NCBI RefSeq assembly: GCF_004342265.1
Contig: NZ_SMCS01000002.1
Location: 620,001 to 684,000, forward strand
Source: Luteibacter rhizovicinus
GTDB lineage: Bacteria; Pseudomonadota; Gammaproteobacteria; Xanthomonadales; Rhodanobacteraceae
DNA length: 64,000 nucleotides
Direction of reading: 5' to 3'
The notes beneath the pieces are model-generated. The model was not told the DNA's origin, ran no database searches, and worked only from the letters and a program-made list of their open reading frames with translations. Below are positions 28,965-37,457 of this stretch, in pieces; the stretch's first letter is position 1, and each line of letters opens with the position of its first letter. The translations under genes were made by a program, and so were the position numbers.

Positions 28965-29459
28965 ATGAAGACGAAAGGATTCGTCGCCCTTCTTGCGCTG
29001 ACCTGCGCCACGCCGACGCTGGCCAGCCCTCCCTATGTCCACGATCTGGACAGGCCTTTCAACGAATACACATGGGTGACCACACACAATGCGTTCGCCA
29101 CGAGAGCGTTTCTCTTTCCTCCACCGAATGGCGGCATCGTCTGCGGCATTCCCGGGCGCGAGAAGACAACCGTGGACCTCAAGGCGCGGGACAATCTTGG
29201 CTGCGAAAACGACGATGCCTCATCGGCCACTCTCACGGGGCTTCGTGCCGGCACCCAGCTCAACGTATTCGATTCGCCAGACTCGGACATCAAGGACGAC
29301 TACGCGCTCATCGTCGTCCGGCGCGACATTGTCGGCCGGGAAGTCACCATTCCATCCTTTGAGCGATCGTATAGCGACGACGATGGGGTTGTGCAGTCGC
29401 ACTACCGCAATGGCCTGGACGGATACGTATCGCGCCTTAGCCTGGACCCTGGGCAATGA
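28965..29459 (+). CDS. PI-PLC-like truncated mosaic protein 2
   Basis: A 164-residue secreted protein with a clear signal peptide (MKTKGFVALLALTCATPTLA). It shares YVHDLDRPFNEYTWVTTHNA with the PI-PLC-like N-terminus, including the first catalytic histidine (His41), but lacks the rest of the phospholipase barrel. Its C-terminal half (about 85-160: GLRAGTQLNVFDSP, DDYALIVVRRDI, IPSFERSYSDD, YRNGLDGYVSRL) matches gene 1. ATG 28965 has AAGGA eight bases upstream and is preferred over ATG 28956. It is unlikely to be a phospholipase; the role of the C-terminal domain is unknown. Confidence 0.7.
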   Translation: MKTKGFVALLALTCATPTLASPPYVHDLDRPFNEYTWVTTHNAFATRAFLFPPPNGGIVCGIPGREKTTVDLKARDNLGCENDDASSATLTGLRAGTQLNVFDSPDSDIKDDYALIVVRRDIVGREVTIPSFERSYSDDDGVVQSHYRNGLDGYVSRLSLDPGQ

Positions 29460-29484
29460 CGGCCAATGATCGCAAGGACGCATC

Positions 29485-30402
29485 ATGAAACGGCTACTAC
29501 TCCTGCTCGCACTCGGCTTCGCAACGGCTACGCAGACGATGGCGACCGAAATACAAGACCTCGACCGGCGCTATGACCAGTACACGTGGCTGACCACGCA
29601 CAACGCGTTCAACGTGGGATTCGGCGGCAACCAGAATCGATCGATCCCCGAGCAACTCGGCGACGGCGTACGCGGCCTGATGATCGACATACACGATGAC
29701 AATGGGCGCGCCATCGTCTGCCATAGCTGTTACACGGGAGGCCCGTATTTCGCCGATGTCCTCGGCAAGCAAATCGTGCCGTTCCTCCATGCCAATCCGG
29801 AAGCCGTCGTCATGATTCACCTCGACGACTTCGCCTCGCGCGAAACATTGCATCGGGAGTTCGACAACGTTCCCGGTCTTGCCCCACTGACATTCAATCC
29901 CGATACGTGGAAAACGGATCAATGGCCTACGTTGCGGCAAATGATCGCTACGGGACAACGACTACTGATCTTCGATATTCCGAAGAACACACAGACCAAC
30001 ACGGGGGATTACGAGACACCCGATGGCAATGTGCACGTGATGGCGGGCGACGAAGCAACCGTGGAGAATTACTGGAGTCTTGGCCTCACGCAGTGGATGC
30101 ACGACTTCAGTTGCTACAGCCGATGGAAGCCACGCATACCTCTCACCACGGGAACGGTTGCATGGGAAGACAAATCATGGAACCGGCTCTTCGTCATGAA
30201 CCAGTTCCATGGCGTGGCCTTCACGGCCGATGCGAAATTCGACAACAGCATGGAGGCCCTGATGGACCGCTTCGAGAACTACTGCTTCCCGGCGGCGGGA
30301 CGAAAACCCAACTACGTCGCCATCGACCGGTACGACATTGGCGATGGCAAGGCATTCGTCAAGGCGTTGAACGAAGGAACGATCGGGCCACGCGAGCACT
30401 GA
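29485..30402 (+). CDS. PI-PLC X-domain-like secreted phosphodiesterase
   Basis: A 305-residue exported protein of the PLC-like phosphodiesterase superfamily. A signal peptide covers about residues 1-20. The catalytic pattern is complete as far as can be seen: TTHNAF (His39), DGVRGLMIDIHD (Asp68) and IVCHS (His80), then FLHANPEAVVMIHLDDF. These are the conserved histidines and acidic residues of PI-PLC-type barrels. It should cleave a glycerophospho- or phosphatidylinositol-type head group outside the cytosol; the true substrate is unproven. AAGGA lies seven bases before the ATG. Third of three tandem homologues, and the only intact one. Confidence 0.82.
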   Translation: MKRLLLLLALGFATATQTMATEIQDLDRRYDQYTWLTTHNAFNVGFGGNQNRSIPEQLGDGVRGLMIDIHDDNGRAIVCHSCYTGGPYFADVLGKQIVPFLHANPEAVVMIHLDDFASRETLHREFDNVPGLAPLTFNPDTWKTDQWPTLRQMIATGQRLLIFDIPKNTQTNTGDYETPDGNVHVMAGDEATVENYWSLGLTQWMHDFSCYSRWKPRIPLTTGTVAWEDKSWNRLFVMNQFHGVAFTADAKFDNSMEALMDRFENYCFPAAGRKPNYVAIDRYDIGDGKAFVKALNEGTIGPREH

Positions 30403-30426
30403 ACACTCAAGCGCAGCCCGACACCC

Positions 30427-31197
30427 TCAGTCGGGCCAGCGCATATCCGCATGGGTGTTGTTGAAACGCGGATCGCTTTCGTCGCCGCCGAGCTTCACGG
30501 TAAGGCCATTCGCGATACCGTCGACCTCCATGACCTGGCCATCGCTGAAACGGGCACCGAAAGCCTGCAATTCGACGAGGTTTTCAGCGAGGGCGCCGGC
30601 GCGGTCGATCTCGCGATCGGGCACGTTCGTCAGACTGATATCCGGACGGCCAAACTTGCGCATGCCGCGCGTACGAATCCATGAGCGACCGCGAATTTCC
30701 TCGGGGCTGCACAGGATCAGCACGTGATGGCGCGGCGGCGCGCCGCCCTGCACGAGGTAATGGTCGCGCCAGCTCTGGGCATCGAACAACGTGAGAATCT
30801 GCGGATCGATAACGACCTTGCCGCCGATGTCGGTCAATGCGGCGACGACGCCCAGCGTGTCGCGCAAGTAATCCAGACCGGGCCTGTCGGGAAAACGACC
30901 GCGAATGGCGATCACATGCGGCGCGGCCTTCGCGGCGGCGAACGCCTCGGGGTTGTCTTCCTTCAGCACCTCGCCGAGCGCGCCCGAGAGGGGATAGCCC
31001 TCCCAGCGGGACAGCACGGTGTTCTGGAAGCGCTGGAGTTCCACGCCTTCGGGCAAGCCGGGACTACCGTACTTCGCGGCCGGAATCACCAGATCCTCGG
31101 GGAACGCGCCGAAGACGAAAAACAGCAGCAAGCCTTGTTCGTCGCTTTCCTGCCAGTAAGGGCGGGGCCAGTTTGGGGTATTGGTCTCGTCGGTCAC
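30427..31197 (-). CDS. Uncharacterised conserved protein
   Basis: A 256-residue soluble protein without signal peptide or membrane segment. I do not recognise the family with confidence. Recurrent features are an acidic start (MTDETNTPNW), the phrase HHVLILCSPEEIRGRSWIRT, and a glycine-rich stretch before GMRKFGRPDISLTNVPDR, with some likeness to DUF4261-type proteins. It follows thymidine kinase by nine bases on the same strand, so it is probably in the same transcript. No function is proposed. Confidence 0.7.
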   Translation of the reverse strand: MTDETNTPNWPRPYWQESDEQGLLLFFVFGAFPEDLVIPAAKYGSPGLPEGVELQRFQNTVLSRWEGYPLSGALGEVLKEDNPEAFAAAKAAPHVIAIRGRFPDRPGLDYLRDTLGVVAALTDIGGKVVIDPQILTLFDAQSWRDHYLVQGGAPPRHHVLILCSPEEIRGRSWIRTRGMRKFGRPDISLTNVPDREIDRAGALAENLVELQAFGARFSDGQVMEVDGIANGLTVKLGGDESDPRFNNTHADMRWPD

Positions 31198-31206
31198 AGT
31201 GGTTCC

Positions 31207-31836
31207 TTAGCCTTCGCCAAGCGGCAGTACGGACTGCTGCAATTCGATACGTCCATCGCCAGCGGTGATGGTCTTGAACTCCGCCCGGCTCACGGAGACA
31301 TAGCGGTCGTTGCCGCCGATCTCAACCTGCGGCCCCTGGGTGACGGCGCGGCCCTGTTCATCCACGCGCACGACCATCGTCGCCTTCCGGCCGCTATGGC
31401 AGATGGTCTTGATCTCGTCCAGGTTGTCGGCCCAGGCCAGCAGGTACTGGCTACCCTCGAACAGTTCGCCCCGGAAATCCGTGCGCAGGCCGTAGGCCAG
31501 CACCGGGATATTCAGCCGGTCGACCACGTCGGTCAGCTGCCAGACCTGGGCCTTGCTCAGGAACTGGGCCTCGTCGACCAGCACGCAGTGCAGCTGGCCG
31601 CGCGAGGCGATATCGGCCTCGACGGTGGCAAAGATATTTTCGTCGGCGGCAAAACGCATCGCCCGCGCCTGCAGGCCGATCCGCGAGGCAACCACGCCTT
31701 CGCCGTAACGATTGTCCAGTGCCGGCGTGAGAATCAGCGTGCGCATGCCGCGCTCGTGATAATTGTGCGCACTCTGCAGCAGCGTGGTCGTCTTGCCGGC
31801 GTTCATCGCCGAATAATAGAAATACAGCTTGGCCAT
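31207..31836 (-). CDS. tdk: Thymidine kinase
   Basis: Phosphorylates thymidine to dTMP in the salvage pathway. The 209-residue product has the type II P-loop ([13 protein letters not shown]), the Mg-site LVDEAQFL, and the substrate lid region [15 protein letters not shown] 31836 gives the normal [16 protein letters not shown] start. The zinc-site residues are unusual: E. coli has Cys-His-Cys followed by a Cys/His pair, while here CHSG and SVSRAEF retain just one of the four ligands. Divergent from rep, with 157 bp between. Confidence 0.93.
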   Translation of the reverse strand: MAKLYFYYSAMNAGKTTTLLQSAHNYHERGMRTLILTPALDNRYGEGVVASRIGLQARAMRFAADENIFATVEADIASRGQLHCVLVDEAQFLSKAQVWQLTDVVDRLNIPVLAYGLRTDFRGELFEGSQYLLAWADNLDEIKTICHSGRKATMVVRVDEQGRAVTQGPQVEIGGNDRYVSVSRAEFKTITAGDGRIELQQSVLPLGEG

Positions 31837-31993
31837 GGTTGCGCCCCGAACGTGACCGCACATGGTAACGCGAGCCGTGCGCCGGGGCACCGGCACCCGG
31901 CGGAGCGAGCTGTCCCAAGGCTCTCCGGCCAGCAGGGCTGGCTCTGCTAACATCCCCTCGCCCGATCCTCTAGCGCCAACGGCCCCCGACTCC

Positions 31994-33985
31994 ATGCTCA
32001 ATCCGCAACAACACGCGGCGGTCGAATACTGCGACGGCCCGCTCCTCGTGCTGGCCGGCGCCGGCTCCGGCAAGACGCGCGTCATCACCGAGAAAATCTC
32101 GCACCTGATCTCGCGCCGGCACCTGGCGCCCGAGAAGATCGCGGCCATTACGTTCACTAACAAAGCCGCGAAGGAAATGCGCGAGCGCGTGAGCAAGCTC
32201 ATCTCCGACGACGCCTCTAAGGCGCTGACGGTGTGCACGTTCCACGCCCTGGGCCTGAAGTTCCTGCAGATCGAGCATGACCGCGCCCAGCTGCGCCGCG
32301 GCTTCTCGGTGCTGGACGCCGACGACAGCGGCAACATGATCAAGGAGCTGTCGCCGAAGGGCATCAAGCCGGACGTGCTCAATGGCATCCGCAATCTCGT
32401 CGGCCGGGCCAAGAACGCGGGACTGACGCCCGACGAGGCGATGGCGGCAGCGCGCAGCCCACGCGAGCTGGAGGCGGCCCAGATCTACGACATGTACCAG
32501 ACGCGCTTGGCCGCGTTCAACGCGGTCGACTTCGACGATCTGATCCGTCTTCCGCTGCGCATCCTCGAAGCCGACGACGAAGCCCGCGCCATCTGGCAGG
32601 AACGCCTGCGCTACCTGCTCGTCGACGAATATCAGGATACCAACGACGCCCAGTACCGCCTGTTGCGCACGCTGACCGGGACGAAGGGCCGCTTCACCTG
32701 CGTGGGCGACGACGACCAGAGCATCTATGCCTGGCGCGGCGCCAATCCGGAAAACATCGACCAGCTCGGCAAGGACTTCCCGCAGCTTCGCGTGATCAAG
32801 CTCGAACAGAACTATCGCTGCGCCAAACGCATCCTGCGCGCCGCGAACCATCTGATCGCCAATAATCCGCACGTGCACGAAAAGAAACTCTGGAGCGATC
32901 ACGCGGAAGGGCCGCCGATCCGCGTACTGGAATGCAAGGACAACGAACACGAAGCCGAGCGCGTCGCATCGATCGCCGCCAGCTTGCACGAAAAGTACAA
33001 GGACAAGGTTCGCTGGAGCGATTTCACCATCCTCTACCGCGGCAACTTCCAGGCTCGCGCGCTGGAAAAAGCGCTGCGTCTGGCTCGCGTTCCGTACCAT
33101 CTGAGCGGCGCTCTTTCCTTCCTCGATCGCGCCGAGGTCAAGGACATCCTTTGCTATCTGCGTCTGCTGACCAATCCGACCGACGACGCCGCGTTCCTGC
33201 GCGTGGTCAACGTACCCAAACGCGAAATCGGCGCCACGACGCTGGAGAAGCTCGGCACGATGGCGCAGACGCGTAACGCATCGCTGCTGGAAGCCTCGCG
33301 CAGCGATGCGGTACTGAAGACCATCGCGCCGCGCTCGGCGTCGGCGCTGGCATCCTTCTCGCGCCTCATCGACGAATTGCGCAGTTCATCGATTCACCAG
33401 AGCGCCGCCGATCTGGTCGAAACGGTGCTGGATCGCACCGGTTATGCCGCACAAATCGCATCGACCATCGCCGATCCGACCCTGCGCGAGCGCAAGCTCG
33501 GCAACCTGCGCGAACTGGCCGACTGGTTCCGCGCCATGGGCAAGGACGGCGGCCGTACGGGCGATCTCACGGCGCAGCTTGCTCTGCTGAGCCATGCCGA
33601 TCGCGACGATCCGGGCAACGCACTGCGCATGATGACGCTGCACTCGGCCAAGGGCCTGGAGTTCCGTTTCGTCTTCATCGTGGGCTGCGAAGACGGCACA
33701 CTGCCGCACGAAGGCGCCATCGACGAAGGGCGTCTCGACGAAGAGCGTCGCCTGATGTACGTAGGCATCACGCGTGCGAAGGAACTGCTCACGCTGTCTT
33801 TCTCGGCGCGCTCGAGGAAGTACGGCGAAGTGCTGTCGAACGATCCCAGCCGCTTCCTGCAGGAATTACCGCAGGACGATCTGCATTGGGATGGCAAAGA
33901 CCCCGACGCCGATGCCGAGGTCACACGCGAAACAGCGGCGACGCACATGGCCAGGATCAAGGCGATGCTGGCGGGCGGGGTCTGA
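31994..33985 (+). CDS. rep: ATP-dependent DNA helicase Rep
   Basis: A 663-residue superfamily 1A 3'-5' helicase that helps replication forks pass protein barriers; E. coli Rep has 673 residues. Motifs are in order: Walker [10 protein letters not shown], Walker [10 protein letters not shown], motif [16 protein letters not shown], motif [12 protein letters not shown], and motif [15 protein letters not shown] 31994 ([15 protein letters not shown]) is the usual start; an extended -10 (TGCTAACAT) lies about 45 bases upstream. UvrD is an alternative name for this family, but the MLNPQQ start and length fit Rep. Confidence 0.93.
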   Translation: MLNPQQHAAVEYCDGPLLVLAGAGSGKTRVITEKISHLISRRHLAPEKIAAITFTNKAAKEMRERVSKLISDDASKALTVCTFHALGLKFLQIEHDRAQLRRGFSVLDADDSGNMIKELSPKGIKPDVLNGIRNLVGRAKNAGLTPDEAMAAARSPRELEAAQIYDMYQTRLAAFNAVDFDDLIRLPLRILEADDEARAIWQERLRYLLVDEYQDTNDAQYRLLRTLTGTKGRFTCVGDDDQSIYAWRGANPENIDQLGKDFPQLRVIKLEQNYRCAKRILRAANHLIANNPHVHEKKLWSDHAEGPPIRVLECKDNEHEAERVASIAASLHEKYKDKVRWSDFTILYRGNFQARALEKALRLARVPYHLSGALSFLDRAEVKDILCYLRLLTNPTDDAAFLRVVNVPKREIGATTLEKLGTMAQTRNASLLEASRSDAVLKTIAPRSASALASFSRLIDELRSSSIHQSAADLVETVLDRTGYAAQIASTIADPTLRERKLGNLRELADWFRAMGKDGGRTGDLTAQLALLSHADRDDPGNALRMMTLHSAKGLEFRFVFIVGCEDGTLPHEGAIDEGRLDEERRLMYVGITRAKELLTLSFSARSRKYGEVLSNDPSRFLQELPQDDLHWDGKDPDADAEVTRETAATHMARIKAMLAGGV

Positions 33986-34005
33986 ACCGACCGCTCGCCC
34001 CACCA

Positions 34006-34040
34006 TTTTTGTAGAGCGCGCCTGCGCGCGCCTACAAAAA
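34006..34040. repeat. REP-type palindrome between convergent genes
   Basis: The sequence TTTTTGTAG(A)GCGCGC-CT-GCGCGCGCCTACAAAAA is an almost perfect inverted repeat of the window's REP class. It lies between the convergent rep and AI-2E genes and, with flanking T and A runs, could terminate transcription in both directions. Confidence 0.75.
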
Positions 34041-34053
34041 GAGCGGCGGGGTG

Positions 34054-35073
34054 TCAGATCAGCCGCTCCGCTTCCAACTCGCTCTTCAGATACGCGTAGT
34101 AAATCGGCGCGGCCACCAGTCCAGCCAGTCCGAACGCGGCTTCGAATACCAGCATCGCCACCAGCAGTTCCCAGGTGCGCGCGCGGATCTGTCCGCCGAC
34201 GATGCGCGCGTTGAGGAAGTATTCGAGCTTGTGCACGACGATAAGAAAACCCAGCGCCGCAATGCCCACCCACAGCGACACGGATAGTCCGGCGATGGTG
34301 ATCAACGTGTTCGAGATGAGATTGCCGACAACCGGCAACAACCCGACCACGAACGTGACGATAACGAGCGTCTTGGCCAGCGGCACATTGATACCGAACA
34401 GCGGCAGTCCGATCAGCAGGAACAGAGCGGCCAGGGTCGTGTTGATCGCCGATATCTTCAGCTGGGCGAAGATGATGTTGTGGAATGCCTCGGCGAGACG
34501 CTTCGTACGCGTCGCCAGCTCGAACGCTAGCGGGTGCGCCGGACGACCACCCGCACCATGACTCAGCGCCACGATGCCGCCCAGCACCAGACCGATGACG
34601 ATGTGGGCAAAGACCCGTGCGGCGGTCGTACCGACCAGTTGCAGATCGACCGCGTGCTTCTTTGCCAGCGTCATGCCCTGCTCCCTGAGATCGCCGAGGC
34701 TATCGGGGAGATTCGAGGTAAGAAAGGCAGGCAATTGCTCGTGCGCCTTGGTCAGCAACGGCAACAGCTTCGTATTCCATAGTTCGTCCGGGCTACCCAG
34801 ATCGCGCCGGTAGAAGCCAAGTCCGCCGGCCACGATGAGGATAATGGCGCCGACGACGACCACGGTGACAAAGCCCACCGCGATCAGACGCTGCCGCTCG
34901 CCCGGCAGGAAGCGGCGCAGGACGGGAGTCAGCGTTTCGACCACTTCGTAGACCAGCAGGCCGGCGAGCAGCGCGGAGACGAGGTGCAGCATGAGTACGC
35001 CCCACAACGCGACGGCGGCCAGCACATAGCTGGCGATGCGTATATTACGGGTGTTGGCGGGGGTGTCGATCAT
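34054..35073 (-). CDS. AI-2E family transporter (copy 1)
   Basis: A 339-residue integral membrane protein of the AI-2E/PerM family. About eight hydrophobic segments are visible, ending with the family signature region AAPIYYAYLKSELEAERLI. ATG 35073 (MIDTPANTRN) makes the protein exactly as long as its neighbour and aligns the two N-termini (..IRIASY). The family includes TqsA, but members vary in substrate (autoinducer export, or Na+/H+ antiport in some). The adjacent copy is about half-identical along its length by eye, so this is a tandem duplication. Confidence 0.87.
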   Translation of the reverse strand: MIDTPANTRNIRIASYVLAAVALWGVLMLHLVSALLAGLLVYEVVETLTPVLRRFLPGERQRLIAVGFVTVVVVGAIILIVAGGLGFYRRDLGSPDELWNTKLLPLLTKAHEQLPAFLTSNLPDSLGDLREQGMTLAKKHAVDLQLVGTTAARVFAHIVIGLVLGGIVALSHGAGGRPAHPLAFELATRTKRLAEAFHNIIFAQLKISAINTTLAALFLLIGLPLFGINVPLAKTLVIVTFVVGLLPVVGNLISNTLITIAGLSVSLWVGIAALGFLIVVHKLEYFLNARIVGGQIRARTWELLVAMLVFEAAFGLAGLVAAPIYYAYLKSELEAERLI

Positions 35074-35140
35074 GCGCTCCATCCATTGACGAACGCCCGG
35101 CGGGCGTCGGTGCGGCATTGCATCAGTGCCGACATGAAAC

Positions 35141-36160
35141 CTAGATCAACCGCTCCGCTTCCAGCTCGCTCTTCAGGTAAGCGTAGTAAATCGGTGCGGC
35201 GACCAGTCCAGGGAGCCCGAACGCCGCTTCCAGCAGCAGCATGGCGACCAGCAGCTCCCACGCGCGGGCACGGATCTGGGTGCCGACGATGCGCGCGTTC
35301 AGAAAATATTCGAGCTTGTGGATCAGGATCAGGAAGCCGAGCGCCGCGACGCCGACGGACAGCGAGACGGACAGACCGGCGATCGTGATGGCCGTGTTCG
35401 ACAGAAGGTTTCCTATCACCGGAAGCAGACCGACGATGAAGGTGATGACGATCAGCGTCTTGGTCAGCGGCAGGTGCACGCCGAACATCGGAAGCACCAC
35501 CAGCAGGAAGATCGCGGTGAACGTGGTGTTGACCAGGGATATCTTGATCTGCGCGAACACGATGTTGTGGAACGCGTCGGCGAGCCGTGCCGCGCGCAGG
35601 CTGAGTTCGGCGGCCAGCGGGCCGACCTGGTGCGCGGGGCGTGCGCGGCTCAGCGCAACGATCGCACCGAGTACCAGTCCGATGATGATGTGCACGAAGA
35701 CGCGCGCGGCCTCTTTACCCGCAAGCTGCAGGGTAACGGCATGGGAACGCGTCCATTCCATCGCCGTGATACGCAGGTCGTCCACGCTGTCCGGAAGACG
35801 CTCGACGATGGACTGCGGCAACTGCGAACGCGCGCGCTCGACCAGCGGCATGAGTTTGTTCTGCCAGAGGTCCTGTGGATTGCCGACCTCGTTCCTGAAG
35901 AAGCTGATAGCGCCAAGGATCAACAGGATCAGCAGGCCGACCACGACGATGCCGATCAGCGCCACGGCCAGTACGCGCGCACGGTCGCCGGCCAGCCGGC
36001 GTCCCATCAGCGGCGCGACGGACACCACCACTTCGTATACGAGCAGTCCCGCCAGCAGGGCCGGCAGCAGGCGAAGATAGAGAACGAAAAAGAGACCGGC
36101 GGCGGCTCCGACGTAACTGGCGATGCGTATAGCGTGCGACGGCTTCTTTTCGACACCCAT
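35141..36160 (-). CDS. AI-2E family transporter (copy 2)
   Basis: A 339-residue paralogue of the gene just downstream, with the same C-terminal sequence AAPIYYAYLKSELEAERLI and matching internal segments such as LLPVIGNLLSNTAITIAGL against LLPVVGNLISNTLITIAGL. ATG 36160 (MGVEKKPSHAIRIASY) is chosen because the two proteins then align from end to end; the frame is open far upstream but lacks homology. It lies 67 bp before copy 1 in the same direction. Two copies in tandem may have split function, for example in substrate or expression. Confidence 0.87.
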   Translation of the reverse strand: MGVEKKPSHAIRIASYVGAAAGLFFVLYLRLLPALLAGLLVYEVVVSVAPLMGRRLAGDRARVLAVALIGIVVVGLLILLILGAISFFRNEVGNPQDLWQNKLMPLVERARSQLPQSIVERLPDSVDDLRITAMEWTRSHAVTLQLAGKEAARVFVHIIIGLVLGAIVALSRARPAHQVGPLAAELSLRAARLADAFHNIVFAQIKISLVNTTFTAIFLLVVLPMFGVHLPLTKTLIVITFIVGLLPVIGNLLSNTAITIAGLSVSLSVGVAALGFLILIHKLEYFLNARIVGTQIRARAWELLVAMLLLEAAFGLPGLVAAPIYYAYLKSELEAERLI

Positions 36161-36290
36161 GAGACATACCGGACGACAGGAGGCCCGAGTCTGGCAGGTG
36201 GACGGGTTGCGGGCCAGTGGTTCCGGTGTCTCCTGCCTGTCGTAAACTTGCCCGACTATCTCGACGTTCCATCCAGGGGATTTCCGCTCC

Positions 36291-37205
36291 ATGTCTTTCA
36301 AGCTCCTTCCGGTCGCGCTGGCGTCCGTTCTCGTTCTCGCCGGCTGCGCGTCCGGTCCCGCTACGGCTCCGAAGCATGTCGACACGTCGACGATGGCGAA
36401 AGAAGAGGCCGCCGCGCCCAAGGGACGCGCCGCGGACGACAACCTCAACGCCGTCGCCTGGTCGCAGCATGCGGTAGAGCACGACCTGATCTACACCGAG
36501 GTCTTCCGCAACGCGCGGGAGAAACTGCTCGCGGCAAAGAAAGACCCGAAGTGGGATGCGCTGGCGCATGACGACCGCGCGGCGCACAAGGACCTCAAGG
36601 GTCTGAAACCCGCCATCGTTCTCGACATCGACGAAACCGTTCTCGACAACTCGCCCTATCAGGCACGTCTGGTGCGCTCCGGCGGCGAATTCAACGAGGC
36701 CGACTGGGCCGCGTGGTGCAAGGAAGCCATCGCGCGTCCGTTGCCGGGCGCGCTGGAACTGACGAAGTTCGCCGCCGACCACGGCATCGCGGTTATCTAC
36801 ATCTCCAATCGCGCCAAGGATCTGGATACCGCCACGCTTTCGAACCTGCGTACGGCCGGTTTCCCGGTGGCGGGGCCCGATTCGTTCCTGGGCCTGGGTA
36901 CGTTTGTCGAAGACTGCGAACAGGTCGGGACGGAGAAGGGTTGCCGACGTCAGCGCGTTGCCAGCCAGTACCGCGTACTGATGCAGTTCGGCGATCAGAT
37001 CGGCGACTTCGTCAACGTACTCGGCAATAACGCCGAAGGCCGCGCGAAGGCCATCGCGCCCTATGGCGACTGGTTCGGACAGCGCTGGTTCGTGCTCCCC
37101 AATCCGACGTACGGCTCGTGGGAACCGGCCCTGTTCGACAACGACTACACGGCTCCCCGCGAGGAACGCCGCCAGAAGAAAATCGACTCGCTGCGCATTA
37201 ACTAA
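36291..37205 (+). CDS. Lipoprotein e(P4)-type acid phosphatase (5'-nucleotidase)
   Basis: A 304-residue HAD-superfamily class C acid phosphatase anchored in the outer membrane. The lipobox VLAGC places lipidation at Cys19. The catalytic motif I is LDIDETVLDN with its two aspartates, followed by SNRAKDLDTATLSNL and a C-terminal GDQIGDFV acidic motif. Homologues such as Haemophilus e(P4) dephosphorylate nicotinamide mononucleotide and 5'-nucleotides, so a role in nucleotide or NAD scavenging is likely. It is followed by the candidate small RNA. Confidence 0.9.
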   Translation: MSFKLLPVALASVLVLAGCASGPATAPKHVDTSTMAKEEAAAPKGRAADDNLNAVAWSQHAVEHDLIYTEVFRNAREKLLAAKKDPKWDALAHDDRAAHKDLKGLKPAIVLDIDETVLDNSPYQARLVRSGGEFNEADWAAWCKEAIARPLPGALELTKFAADHGIAVIYISNRAKDLDTATLSNLRTAGFPVAGPDSFLGLGTFVEDCEQVGTEKGCRRQRVASQYRVLMQFGDQIGDFVNVLGNNAEGRAKAIAPYGDWFGQRWFVLPNPTYGSWEPALFDNDYTAPREERRQKKIDSLRIN

Positions 37206-37240
37206 TAAAAACAATAAGTTAAACACTAACATCTAACGTA

Positions 37241-37269
37241 TTGCTTTAACTTTGTCGCACAACTATCAT
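37241..37269 (+). promoter_or_regulatory. Sigma-70 promoter of candidate small RNA
   Basis: TTGCTT (-35, 37241-37246) and TATCAT (-10, 37264-37269) are 17 bases apart, the ideal spacing. An A/T-rich stretch (37202-37240) just upstream resembles an UP element. Transcription should start near 37276, within the intergenic gap. Confidence 0.7.
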
Positions 37270-37275
37270 CGCACT

Positions 37276-37380
37276 CGCCAAAACCGCTGAACCAAAAGCC
37301 AAGCGGACGAGGCCATTTCCCTTACCGGCTTCGGGCCGGATAGCCCCGTGAGGCCTTGCGCCTCCGGGGTTTTTCTTTTT
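37276..37380 (+). ncRNA. Candidate small RNA (or leader) of about 105 nt
   Basis: No open frame fits this stretch, but it begins at a predicted strong promoter and ends at a strong terminator. Three hairpins are predicted: CCGCT/AGCGG (37284-37306), CCGGC with a five-base TTCGG loop (37325-37339), and the terminator. Two GGA triplets are present, too few to call it a Rsm-type RNA. It is 78 bases before the downstream lipoprotein ATG, so a transcription attenuator of that gene is an alternative. I recognise no Rfam family. Confidence 0.55.
37344..37380 (+). terminator. Strong intrinsic terminator
   Basis: CCCCG-T-GAGGC pairs with GCCTC-CGGGG around a five-base loop, with one bulged T, followed by TTTTTCTTTTT. 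It ends the candidate small RNA and may also terminate read-through from the acid phosphatase gene. Confidence 0.88.
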
Positions 37381-37457
37381 ACGGTTGTGGGCCGACCCTT
37401 CGCCCGCGTACGCTGACCGACCCCATGCGTCACGCGATGCGTGTCGAGAGTCCTCCC

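Noticed and set aside
37276-37380. Reading the small RNA as an RsmY/RsmZ-type regulator
   Set aside because: Only two GGA triplets are present and neither sits clearly in a hairpin loop; known members have several.
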